Shown here: in pieces, positions 1-5,746 of the stretch
Numbering within the stretch: the first letter of the stretch is position 1
How the letters are laid out: every line of letters begins with the position of its first letter
NCBI GenBank assembly: GCA_030610325.1
Contig: JAUWRZ010000151.1
Location: forward strand, 1 to 5,907
Direction: 5' to 3'
DNA: 5,907 bases
DNA from: Sulfurimonadaceae bacterium
Lineage (GTDB): Bacteria > Campylobacterota > Campylobacteria > Campylobacterales > Sulfurimonadaceae
Made by a program: the position numbers and the translations under genes
The notes under the pieces: generated by a model
The model's input: only the letters and a program-made list of their open reading frames with translations
What the model was told of the DNA's origin: nothing
The model's database searches: none

Positions 1-102
1 AAACTATTAGGCTTCTTTGTAGGCCAGGTCTTAAAGAGCACGGGGGGCAAAGCAAACCCAAAAGTGGTGAATGGACTTGTGGCAGAGAAGTTAAAATCAT
101 AG
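1..102 (+). CDS. gatB: GatB, aspartyl/glutamyl-tRNA amidotransferase subunit B, C-terminal end only
   Basis: The window opens in frame 1 inside a gene that ends at the TAG at 100-102, giving 33 residues. They contain [17 protein letters not shown] followed by a short basic tail. This is the recognisable C-terminal signature of GatB, whose tail domain (GatB/YqeY type) ends with a G-x-V-x-K-x-T-x-G-x-A-N-P pattern. GatB is the tRNA-binding and kinase-like subunit of the cytoplasmic GatCAB complex, which converts misacylated Glu-tRNA(Gln) and Asp-tRNA(Asn) to the correct amidated forms. The catalytic portion lies upstream of the window. A hairpin follows within 12 bases of the stop, so transcription probably ends here. 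The family call rests on the short motif alone but it is distinctive. Confidence 0.85.
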   Translation, partial: KLLGFFVGQVLKSTGGKANPKVVNGLVAEKLKS

Positions 103-113
103 ACTAGACCCCT

Positions 114-170
114 GTCAGAGTCCAGATGCCTGGGGAGGTCATGATCTCCCGGACTATGACTTCTATTTTA
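114..170 (+). terminator. Two-part hairpin and T-rich tract after gatB (likely terminator)
   Basis: The outer arms are GTCAGAGTCC (114-123) and GGACTATGAC (151-160), ten pairs with one mismatch. Inside them, GGGAG (133-137) pairs with CTCCC (146-150), extended by a G-T and a T-A pair around a four-base loop. The left side carries an unpaired stretch at 124-132. The T-rich tract TTCTATTTTA follows directly. Position after the gatB stop and before a separate promoter supports termination. The T-tract is imperfect, so the element may be leaky. GTCAT (138-142) can also pair with ATGAC (156-160), an alternative fold. Confidence 0.6.
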
Positions 171-203
171 ATATCGCTCGAATTATCAGATCTTTAAATA
201 TGA

Positions 204-233
204 TTACCAGATCCATGACCTACCAGTTATAAT
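204..233 (+). promoter_or_regulatory. Sigma-70-type promoter for the exported THYC-motif protein
   Basis: A perfect -10 hexamer TATAAT lies at 228-233. A weak -35-like TTACCA lies at 204-209, 18 bases upstream. Transcription would start near 240, giving a leader of about 20 bases with AGGAG at 250-254, five bases before the ATG at 260. A strong -10 with a weak -35 is usual for Campylobacterota housekeeping promoters. Confidence 0.6.
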
Positions 234-259
234 GTCGATATATTTCTCCAGGAGTCCAT

Positions 260-832
260 ATGTTTAAGAAGATAGTTACCAGTCTATTAGTAGTCGCCTC
301 ACTTATCTCGACAAGTCACGCTGAAGATATCGAAGGATGGGACCTGTTTGACTGGATGGAGGAGGCACTCAAAGGTGAGTGGACACTCTCAGCGGCTGAC
401 AAGCAGATCGGGACAGAGTCCTATAAGCATAAAGCACTGACATCACTCGTCGGCAGTGACGAGACAGGTGTGGCATTTGGGCTTATCGGTAGAGATACGA
501 CGATCCATGAGGACCTGTTGCCAGATACCCATAAGCAGATGGTTACCATGTATCACTGTAAGGACATCGCCTGTACGACACTTAAAGCGACTCACTACTG
601 TGTCAAACAGAACCAGCCAGAGTTCATCGCCGATCTTGAGAACAGCACTCCAGAGCGCTTTGTCTTTGATTGTGATATGAGTACCGAGCTTTGCCAGTCT
701 GATGAGGACCATGTCCATAAGATCATCCATGAGTTGTCAGAAGATGGCAAGCATCTCAAAAGCTCCTACTTAAGCTGGGAGAACAAAAAGCCTAAAGAGA
801 TAAGTTCGATCTATCATTTTGATAGAAAGTAG
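260..832 (+). CDS. Exported lipocalin-like/DUF1579-like protein with THYC...NQP motif, function unknown
   Basis: This is a 190-residue protein. Residues 1-21 form a clear Sec signal peptide: basic MFKK, a hydrophobic core, and cleavage after SHA at residue 21, so the mature form is periplasmic. The motif THYC (111-114) followed by NQP (118-120), preceded by MVTMYH (94-99), resembles the THYC-x3-NQPRM signature I recall from small DUF1579/lipocalin-like beta-barrel proteins that begin with a G-x-W strand. Here GEW is at residues 39-41, and the C-terminus (IYHFDRK) looks like a closing beta strand. The mature part has five cysteines (100, 105, 114, 138, 145), enough for two disulfides plus one free thiol. 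The start is fixed by AGGAG at five bases. It has its own promoter and a 198-base gap downstream, so it is probably monocistronic. The family link is pattern memory, and no ligand or reaction can be assigned. Confidence 0.75.
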   Translation: MFKKIVTSLLVVASLISTSHAEDIEGWDLFDWMEEALKGEWTLSAADKQIGTESYKHKALTSLVGSDETGVAFGLIGRDTTIHEDLLPDTHKQMVTMYHCKDIACTTLKATHYCVKQNQPEFIADLENSTPERFVFDCDMSTELCQSDEDHVHKIIHELSEDGKHLKSSYLSWENKKPKEISSIYHFDRK

Positions 833-921
833 TGTTAAAAGAGAGTCTGTTCTATGCTGATAGTCTCTGGGTCTGGAATATATTTGAACTATAACAAGAG
901 TAGCTGATCGTATTGGATTTT

Positions 922-957
922 GAGTGATAGTGTAACTTACTCGCTCTCAAAAGAGCG
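922..957. repeat. Two adjacent small inverted repeats before the yidB-like gene
   Basis: GAGTGA (922-927) can pair with TTACTC (937-942) using one G-T pair. Directly adjoining, CGCTCT (942-947) pairs perfectly with AGAGCG (952-957) around a four-base loop. Neither is followed at once by a T-run. A T-stretch (976-980) comes about 20 bases later. They could be a weak terminator for the upstream gene or an operator near the next promoter. Support is modest, and the rest of 833-1030 shows nothing else beyond the promoter. Confidence 0.3.
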
Positions 958-994
958 CTAAAAGTATTGGGGACTCTTTTCTAAATATCGTATT

Positions 995-1003
995 TGCTAT
1001 AAT
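995..1003 (+). promoter_or_regulatory. Extended -10 promoter for the yidB-like/M23 unit
   Basis: TGC directly precedes a perfect TATAAT (998-1003), giving an extended -10 element. The region where a -35 would sit (975-980) is T-rich and has no good hexamer match, which an extended -10 can tolerate. The transcript would start near 1010. AGGA at 1021-1024 lies six bases before the ATG at 1031. Confidence 0.6.
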
Positions 1004-1030
1004 CATGCCACAACAAAAAAAGGAAGAAAA

Positions 1031-1447
1031 ATGGATTTAAGCTCTTTAATGCAAATGGGTGTAGGTATGTTACAAGACAAGGGGATCAGCGCAGATTCTG
1101 ACACGATGTCGTCAGCGTTAAACCAACTTATTGGTGACGGTGACTCTATGGATATCGGCTCTTTGGTCTCTTCGTTCACAGAAGGCGGACTGGGTGATAT
1201 CGTCGGTTCATGGCTTGGTGGCGGCGATAATGCTGCAGTATCACCAAATGCGTTGATGGATATGCTTGGAAGCGATAAGATCGCTGCGTTCGCATCTCAG
1301 CTCGGTATCTCTGAAGACTCAGCACTTGACAGCCTAAGTGGAGCACTTCCACAGATGGTCGACAATGCCAGCGCTGAAGGATCTATCCTTGACAGCATCG
1401 GTGGAGCAGATGGTGCGATGAAGATGATAGGCAAGATGTTCGGCTAG
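1031..1447 (+). CDS. YidB/DUF937-like protein
   Basis: This is a 138-residue acidic protein rich in Gly, Ser, Met and Asp, with no signal peptide, so it is probably cytoplasmic. The central and C-terminal parts match the YidB (DUF937) layout. A Gly-rich segment ending GSWLGGGDN (residues 59-67) is followed by an I/V-S-P-x-x-L-like stretch (SPNALMDMLGSDKI), then a helix with ASQLGIS and a segment ALPQMVDNAS, equivalent to the LLPQ-V-D-x-L-T-P-x-G end of the family. No biochemical role is established for the family as far as I know. The start is supported by an A-rich AGGA site at six bases. The gene shares a transcript with the M23 peptidase ten bases downstream, so a link to the envelope is possible but unproven. 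Confidence 0.8.
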   Translation: MDLSSLMQMGVGMLQDKGISADSDTMSSALNQLIGDGDSMDIGSLVSSFTEGGLGDIVGSWLGGGDNAAVSPNALMDMLGSDKIAAFASQLGISEDSALDSLSGALPQMVDNASAEGSILDSIGGADGAMKMIGKMFG

Positions 1448-1457
1448 TCCGGTATCT

Positions 1458-2303
1458 ATGAGAAGTCTGTCAATACTTCGTATTCTCTTACTCTTCGTAG
1501 GGTCGCTACAGACACTTGCTGCACAAAGTGTCATAAACGGGCAGACTGCGGTGATCGCCTTCTCGGCGATACCACAAGAGAGTAGAGTCACCTACGGTAA
1601 AAAGAACATCCCCCTGCTTCAGCATCCGACCATCGAAGATAAACGTTTCATCCTGCTTCCCATAGCTTATAGAAGCACGCCAGGTGAGAAGAAGTTACTC
1701 GTAACCTATGCTGATGGTGAGAAGCGTCTTGAGTTGCATGTCGAAAAAGGCGACTATCGTTCGGAGACCATCACCGTGGCTCCTTCGAAAGTAAAGCCAA
1801 ACAAAGAGCAGGCCAAACGCACCTCGATGGAGTACAAAGAGGCGATGAGTATCTACCATACCCTCAATCCTGAGCGCTACTGGGACAAACCGTTCATCCA
1901 TCCTATGAGCAGTAAGATCACCAGCCCTTTTGGGACAGCCAGAGTCTATAACGGCTCACTAAAGAGTTTTCACTCCGGAACAGATTTTAGAGCAGAGGTC
2001 GGGACACCGGTCCATGCTGTCAATGATGGCGTGGTCGTACTTGCAAAAGATCGCTATTATGCCGGGAACTCTGTAGTCGTAGACCATGGAGAGGGCCTTT
2101 ACACCTGTTACTACCATCTTAGTGAGATGTCGGTCAAGACGGGTGATAGAGTCAGTCAAAACGATAGGCTTGGACTTAGTGGTTCGACCGGTCGTGTGAC
2201 CGGACCTCATCTGCATTTTGCCATCATGCTTTATGGTGTTCAGGTGGACCCGTTGCAGTTACTTACTCAGATAAACTCACTCTTTGGTAAGCCAGAAGGG
2301 TGA
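1458..2303 (+). CDS. Exported M23-family zinc metallopeptidase (peptidoglycan endopeptidase)
   Basis: This is a 281-residue protein with a signal peptide at about residues 1-22 (hydrophobic ILLLFVGSL core, cleavage near LAA). Residues 25-105 look like a beta-rich N-terminal domain, and a linker with many Lys and Glu follows. The catalytic LytM/M23 domain spans about 145-268. Zinc ligands are visible as H172 and D176 in FHSGTD and H253 in the HLH motif (251-253). H220 in YYHL and H251 are the expected catalytic histidines. The full core is present (SPFG, GTPV, DHG, STGRVTGPHLHF, VDP). Such enzymes cut peptide cross-links of peptidoglycan in the periplasm, and in Helicobacter and Campylobacter relatives they shape the cell. 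All catalytic residues are intact. The ATG has no good ribosome site (the stretch before it is GTCCGGTATCT), so translation is probably coupled to the upstream gene, whose stop lies ten bases away. Confidence 0.92.
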   Translation: MRSLSILRILLLFVGSLQTLAAQSVINGQTAVIAFSAIPQESRVTYGKKNIPLLQHPTIEDKRFILLPIAYRSTPGEKKLLVTYADGEKRLELHVEKGDYRSETITVAPSKVKPNKEQAKRTSMEYKEAMSIYHTLNPERYWDKPFIHPMSSKITSPFGTARVYNGSLKSFHSGTDFRAEVGTPVHAVNDGVVVLAKDRYYAGNSVVVDHGEGLYTCYYHLSEMSVKTGDRVSQNDRLGLSGSTGRVTGPHLHFAIMLYGVQVDPLQLLTQINSLFGKPEG

Positions 2304-2307
2304 GCAC

Positions 2308-4101
2308 TTACATCTTCTGAGCAAGTTCCTGACAGAGTGACAGAAACCGCTCACCAAAACGCTCATACTTGACCTCACCTACTCCACTGATCTCCAACAT
2401 CTCACTCTTGTTCTGTGGCAGTCTTGAGGCCATCTCGATGAGACTCTTGTCGTTAAAGATGACATAAGCCGGTTTGTCCTCCTTTTTGGAGATCTCACTG
2501 CGCAGCCTACGCAGGACTTCAAAGTCTTCAGGGTTCTCTATGGTCGGTCTACTCTTCGTGCCCTCTTGTCGCTCTTTGATCTCAAGCCTTGACCGGCGGA
2601 TATCGACACCTTGCTTGCCGGTAAGTATGCCCTTGCCTGCTTCAGTGATGACAAGGGCGCGAAACTCACCTCTGGAGACGGCACCTGTCTCCATCAAGCG
2701 TTCAGCTATCTGTTCCCAAAGACCACGACTATCCTCTTTTCCTATGCCGTGTACGGTGAGCTCTGTGTGTCCGTTCTCTTTGATCTTCTGGTGCTCAGAA
2801 CCCCGCAGGACATCGATGATATAAGCCTGTCCAAATCGCTGCCCGGTCCGATACATAGCAGAGAGAAACATCTGGGACTTGGTAGTGACGTCGACCTTGT
2901 CATGATGGGGGTGCAGACAGTTGTCACAATGGTCCCCGCAAGTCTCGATCTCATCACCAAAATACTCTGCTATGTTCTTATGTCGGCAATCCTCGCCTCC
3001 GGAGAACAAGATCATACGTTCAAGCTGATTGTGAGAGTGGACTTTATAGGGTGAATCAGGTAGCTGTTCAATAAGCTCACGCCGCTGGATAAGGTCACCT
3101 ACGCTATAGAGAAGAAGTGTCTGTGCATCCAGCCCGTCTCTACCGGCACGACCGATCTCCTGGTAGAAGTTCTCGATAGTCTTTGGTAGTGTCATATGGA
3201 TGACAAAACGAATATTACTCTTATCTATGCCCATGCCAAAAGCGACAGTAGCCACTACGAGTTGTATCTCATCATGTACGAACTGATGATAGGTCTCCTG
3301 GCGTTCATCAGCAGGCAGTCCGGCATGATAGGCTCTGGCCTTGATACCTTTGGACTGTAAAAAGGCACTGAGTGATTCGGTCTGTTTACGGGTAAAGGTG
3401 TAGACGATGCCACTCTCCTGCTCATAACCTTTTAAGAAGGAGAGGAGCTGTCTTCGACCATCTTTCTGTCTGGGTTCGACATTGATCTGAAGGTTTTTTC
3501 TAAAGACAGCACCACGTATCTCTTTTGGCTGATCGAGTCTCAGTGCCTGGGTGATGTCATGCTGTACTTTTTCTGTGGCGGTCGCGGTAAACGCAGCGAT
3601 GCTGACTTCCGGGAACGCACTCTTTAAAAAGCCGAGTTTACGGTAGTCATCACGAAACTCATGCCCCCATTCACTCACACAGTGGGCTTCATCGATGACA
3701 AAGAAGTTGACCTTGATCTGATGAAGCAGCTGTAGGAAATAATCAGATGCCAAACGCTCCGGAGCGATATAGAGCAGTTTGACACTTCCCGAGAAGAGTT
3801 GCTGTTCGATATCTCTGATCTCTTCTCTATCTTGCATGGAGGAGATCATCTGGGCATTGATATCATTGGCCTGCAGAGCACGTACCTGATCATACATCAG
3901 TGCCAGAAGTGGCGAGATCACGATAGTGGTACCATCCATCATCAGTGAGGGGAGCTGGAAACAGAGTGATTTACCGCCACCTGTCGGCAAGATCATCAAT
4001 AGATCCTCACCCTGCGAAATAGCGTCCACCGCCTCTTCCTGAAGCGGCCTGAAGACATCATGCCCAAAATACTGTTTTAAAAGTTCATACTTCTGATGCA
4101 A
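2308..4101 (-). CDS. recQ: ATP-dependent DNA helicase RecQ
   Basis: The 597-residue length is close to the usual ~600. RecQ motif 0 is FRPLQ (17-21). The Walker A is TGGGKS (40-45), the DEAH box is at 137-140, and the aromatic-rich loop follows at 141-150. FTATAT is at 171-176 and the arginine-finger motif QEIGRAGRDG at 314-323. The zinc-binding cysteines are C372, C388, C392 and C395. A winged-helix RQC region (about 400-495) and an HRDC domain (about 522-595) complete the protein. It unwinds DNA 3' to 5' in recombination and replication repair in the cytoplasm. The start is TTG at 4099-4101, with GGAG seven bases upstream (4109-4112). Upstream in this frame a TAG appears before any ATG or GTG, so TTG is the only reasonable start. 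The gene is divergent from the propeller gene and convergent with the M23 gene. Confidence 0.96.
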   Translation of the reverse strand: MHQKYELLKQYFGHDVFRPLQEEAVDAISQGEDLLMILPTGGGKSLCFQLPSLMMDGTTIVISPLLALMYDQVRALQANDINAQMISSMQDREEIRDIEQQLFSGSVKLLYIAPERLASDYFLQLLHQIKVNFFVIDEAHCVSEWGHEFRDDYRKLGFLKSAFPEVSIAAFTATATEKVQHDITQALRLDQPKEIRGAVFRKNLQINVEPRQKDGRRQLLSFLKGYEQESGIVYTFTRKQTESLSAFLQSKGIKARAYHAGLPADERQETYHQFVHDEIQLVVATVAFGMGIDKSNIRFVIHMTLPKTIENFYQEIGRAGRDGLDAQTLLLYSVGDLIQRRELIEQLPDSPYKVHSHNQLERMILFSGGEDCRHKNIAEYFGDEIETCGDHCDNCLHPHHDKVDVTTKSQMFLSAMYRTGQRFGQAYIIDVLRGSEHQKIKENGHTELTVHGIGKEDSRGLWEQIAERLMETGAVSRGEFRALVITEAGKGILTGKQGVDIRRSRLEIKERQEGTKSRPTIENPEDFEVLRRLRSEISKKEDKPAYVIFNDKSLIEMASRLPQNKSEMLEISGVGEVKYERFGERFLSLCQELAQKM

Positions 4102-4108
4102 TCGACTG

Positions 4109-4112
4109 CTCC
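4109..4112 (-). promoter_or_regulatory. Ribosome site that fixes the recQ TTG start
   Basis: Read on the minus strand, GGAG is followed by seven bases (CAGTCGA) and then TTG. An ATG overlapping the site just upstream (within ATGGAG) is out of frame with recQ. The spacing supports TTG as the true start and suggests modest translation. Confidence 0.6.
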
Positions 4113-4115
4113 ATG

Positions 4116-4134
4116 TGCGGGTATTGAACCCGTA
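4116..4134. repeat. Stem-loop at the recQ promoter/leader
   Basis: CGGGT (4118-4122) and ACCCG (4128-4132) pair perfectly around a five-base loop, extended by a G-T and a T-A pair to seven. On the minus strand the sequence reads GGGTTCAATACCC, which matches the tRNA T-loop (GTTCRANNC) pattern. If the proposed recQ -10 at 4134-4139 is used, transcription starts inside the element, so it would act as DNA rather than as an RNA hairpin. Confidence 0.4.
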
Positions 4135-4139
4135 TAATA
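4134..4139 (-). promoter_or_regulatory. Candidate -10 box of recQ
   Basis: The minus strand reads TATTAT here, five of six matches to TATAAT. Transcription would start near 4127, leaving a leader of about 26 bases that contains the GGAG site. No convincing -35 is visible. The plus strand also reads TATAAT at 4133-4138, so the orientation of any promoter here is not certain. Confidence 0.35.
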
Positions 4140-4185
4140 TCTATTTAGGCTATCTATTGAGCATGATAGTACTTTAAAAAGCGAG

Positions 4186-4201
4186 AAAGATCACAAATTC
4201 A
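4186..4201 (+). repeat. 16-base direct repeat, copy 1 (AAAGATCACAAATTCA)
   Basis: AAAGATCACAAATTCA occurs here and again, identical and in the same orientation, at 5774-5789. Both copies are intergenic and upstream of candidate promoters. The reverse strand reads TTTGTGATC, which contains a CRP/FNR-type half-site (TGTGA), but no matching second half is present. A small inverted repeat, GTCA-AAA-TGAC, follows at 4203-4213. Confidence 0.55.
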
Positions 4202-4222
4202 GGTCAAAATGACATAAGGATA

Positions 4223-4262
4223 CATCTCAACAACTTTCAACATCTCTTAACACTTGCTTAAC
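4223..4262 (+). promoter_or_regulatory. Four phased YAAC repeats upstream of the propeller gene (candidate regulator site)
   Basis: Units ending in CAAC or TAAC finish at 4231, 4241, 4251 and 4262, a spacing of 10, 10 and 11 bases, close to one turn of the helix. The last two are the exact direct repeat CTTAAC (4246-4251 and 4257-4262). Direct repeats 10-11 bases apart are the usual target of OmpR/PhoB-type response regulators. Which regulator binds, if any, cannot be told. Confidence 0.45.
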
Positions 4263-4272
4263 TCTTTTGTTC

Positions 4273-4278
4273 TACTAT
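4273..4278 (+). promoter_or_regulatory. Candidate -10 box of the propeller gene
   Basis: TACTAT matches four of six positions of TATAAT. It lies 10 bases after the last CTTAAC repeat, with no proper -35 at 16-18 bases. This arrangement fits an activator-dependent promoter. The ribosome site AAGGAG (4289-4294) follows, five bases before the ATG at 4300, so a start near 4285 would leave a very short leader. A promoter further upstream is also possible. Confidence 0.35.
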
Positions 4279-4299
4279 TCATCAATACAAGGAGAAAGT

Positions 4300-5577
4300 A
4301 TGAGAAAGCTAAGAAGAACGATAGTATCACTATTAGTGACATTGCTGGCAGGGACATTCATCTTTGTCCAAAGTGTCAGTGCTGAAGACGAACTGTCCAT
4401 AAGGGCTTTTTATGGTGACAGAGCACTTGACCGTGTCGTTGTCATAGATGTCGGTACGATGGGCGAGATCGCTTCGATCTCTACTTATGGAGCTGACCCT
4501 TACCCTGTCGACCAGGCGGGGACACTGGAGAAAGTCTATGCTATCACGCGAGGAAGTGACTCCATCGATGTCATCGATGCAGACTCTTTTGAGCATCTGG
4601 GCATCATCGAGTTGGAGCACTACCCAAGGTCTTCAGAAGCATACAATCCTGTACTTGGGCTGCAACTGGTGACCGGTGCAGATAAACCTATGGCAACACT
4701 TATCGAAGTAGAGACGGATGAAGTAGTCGCTTCTGTAGGTGATAATACTCTGGTCTCTCCTATTGACTATGGTGGCTCGAATGCGACAGGTCACCCCTTC
4801 TGGTTCACTGATAATAAGTTTGCACTGATCGACAGAGCAAACAGGAACATCCAGATGTACCATGTGACGAGGCGAAAAGGTAAAAATGATGGTTGGAAAG
4901 TGATGTTGATCGATAGCATCTCAACTCCTACAGCCGTACATCATTTTGTAAAAAGAGATACGTCTGAACTCAATGGCAAGCAGCGACATACCTACTACGC
5001 ACTCTCTGAAGGCGCTCCTGATGAAGGGATCTCCCCTTCGATATTAAAGTATCTTTTCAAAGATGGTAGATTACACCTTATGGGAGAGGCTGCACTTGCC
5101 ACAGAGGATATAGAAGACATGGGAAGTCATCACGCAGATGTCCATCCCAATGGGGCCATCATGTATGTAGGTTCGACTGAGGGCAATATCTATGTAGTCC
5201 ATATGGAGAAGATGAAAGTCATGAAGACCATCAAGGCAGGTCTGGGTGCAGGGCATACGACCTTTATCCCCGAACGTGATATCGCAGTCGTCACAAACCA
5301 TAAAGATACCTTTGTCTCGATCATCGATACTCTCACGCATCAGAACATCAAAGATGTCAAAGTGAGTGAAAGCTCAGACAGTGGTGAGATCTTGCAGTCA
5401 CATTCGAGTTTTGTCAGTCCGGATATGGACTTCTTCTACGCATTTGCAACGGCTACGGGTATCTTTTATGAGTTGAACCTGGAGACCCTGGAAGTAGAAC
5501 GGACGCTCGATACCGGTGGGACCCCTTTACAGGGTGTGTTTATGTGTCAGGGTGCCGAGTGTGAGAACAAGATGTGA
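4300..5577 (+). CDS. Exported YncE/cytochrome-d1-like beta-propeller protein with conserved-looking histidines
   Basis: This is a 425-residue protein. The reading frame is open from a TTG at 4267, but ATG 4300 is the right start: AAGGAG lies five bases upstream and the protein then begins with a clean signal peptide (MRKLRR, hydrophobic core, cleavage after SVSA at residue 28). The mature chain is made of repeated beta segments of the V-V-x-I-D/D-x-x-T-x-x-x-x-x-I type (for example 46-62, 88-104, 296-312, 337-353, 388-404), typical of a YVTN/YncE or cytochrome-d1-like propeller. Histidines stand in short motifs, often after Gly, Ser or Asn: GHPF (H165), VHHF (H214-215), SHHADVHP (H277, H278, H282), GHTT (H319), TNHKD (H334) and QSHSS (H368). 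There is no CXXCH haem-c site. Two cysteines end the protein (416, 421). It is periplasmic by inference. A metal-binding or metallochaperone role is possible, but no reaction can be assigned. Confidence 0.8.
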   Translation: MRKLRRTIVSLLVTLLAGTFIFVQSVSAEDELSIRAFYGDRALDRVVVIDVGTMGEIASISTYGADPYPVDQAGTLEKVYAITRGSDSIDVIDADSFEHLGIIELEHYPRSSEAYNPVLGLQLVTGADKPMATLIEVETDEVVASVGDNTLVSPIDYGGSNATGHPFWFTDNKFALIDRANRNIQMYHVTRRKGKNDGWKVMLIDSISTPTAVHHFVKRDTSELNGKQRHTYYALSEGAPDEGISPSILKYLFKDGRLHLMGEAALATEDIEDMGSHHADVHPNGAIMYVGSTEGNIYVVHMEKMKVMKTIKAGLGAGHTTFIPERDIAVVTNHKDTFVSIIDTLTHQNIKDVKVSESSDSGEILQSHSSFVSPDMDFFYAFATATGIFYELNLETLEVERTLDTGGTPLQGVFMCQGAECENKM

Positions 5578-5583
5578 TCAAAG

Positions 5584-5661
5584 CAGCTAGAGCTGTCACG
5601 ACTATCGTTTTCTACGATACCTCCCGTTAAGAGATCATGCTGGGAGCATGATCTTAGGGAG
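5584..5661. repeat. Run of three hairpins after the propeller gene
   Basis: Hairpin one is CAGCT-AG-AGCTG (5584-5595), starting seven bases after the stop. Hairpin two is TATCGT (5603-5608) with ACGATA (5614-5619). Hairpin three is the strongest: GATCATGCT (5633-5641) pairs perfectly with AGCATGATC (5645-5653) around GGG. It is extended by TAA/TTA (5628-5630, 5654-5656) after a two-base bulge and by CTCCC/GGGAG (5621-5625, 5657-5661) after a second one. No T-run follows the third hairpin, so it is not a standard intrinsic terminator. It could still end or stabilise the transcript. Confidence 0.6.
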
Positions 5662-5690
5662 TAAGGTCATATCAATGGATACAGCAGGCC

Positions 5691-5746
5691 CTCACCCTGT
5701 GCCATGTAATATTTGTTCGTTTAAGTCAACGGTATTGCAGGGTGAG
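5691..5746. repeat. Perfect 9-base inverted repeat with a 38-base interior
   Basis: CTCACCCTG (5691-5699) is the exact reverse complement of CAGGGTGAG (5738-5746). The stem can continue with TGCC (5700-5703) against GGTA (5731-5734) if TTG (5735-5737) bulges out. It may be a structured RNA, a small repeat element with inverted ends, or an operator pair. A 24-codon ORF (5675-5749) overlaps it but is not convincing as a gene. Confidence 0.5.

Noticed and set aside
840..868. AGAGA/TCTCT pairing after the exported protein gene as a terminator
   Set aside because: The arms are only five bases, separated by 19 bases, with no T-run. It is too weak to call.
2611..3054. A 147-codon open frame on the plus strand inside recQ
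   Set aside because: It is antisense to intact, motif-rich recQ coding sequence, has no recognisable domain and no clear ribosome site. It is best explained as a shadow of recQ codon use.
4150..4169. CTATC/GATAG inverted repeat in the recQ/propeller spacer
   Set aside because: The five-base arms with a ten-base gap in AT-rich sequence are within chance expectation, and there is no second copy.
4108..4180. Possible tRNA gene on the minus strand, suggested by GGGTTCAATACCC and TGGAGCA
   Set aside because: No acceptor 5' strand matching ACATGGA lies upstream on the minus strand, and no D-arm or anticodon arm is visible. At most it is a fragment or a chance T-loop match.
4267..4299. Longer propeller protein starting at TTG 4267
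   Set aside because: It would put eleven residues before the signal peptide, overlaps the candidate -10, and ignores the well-placed AAGGAG before ATG 4300.
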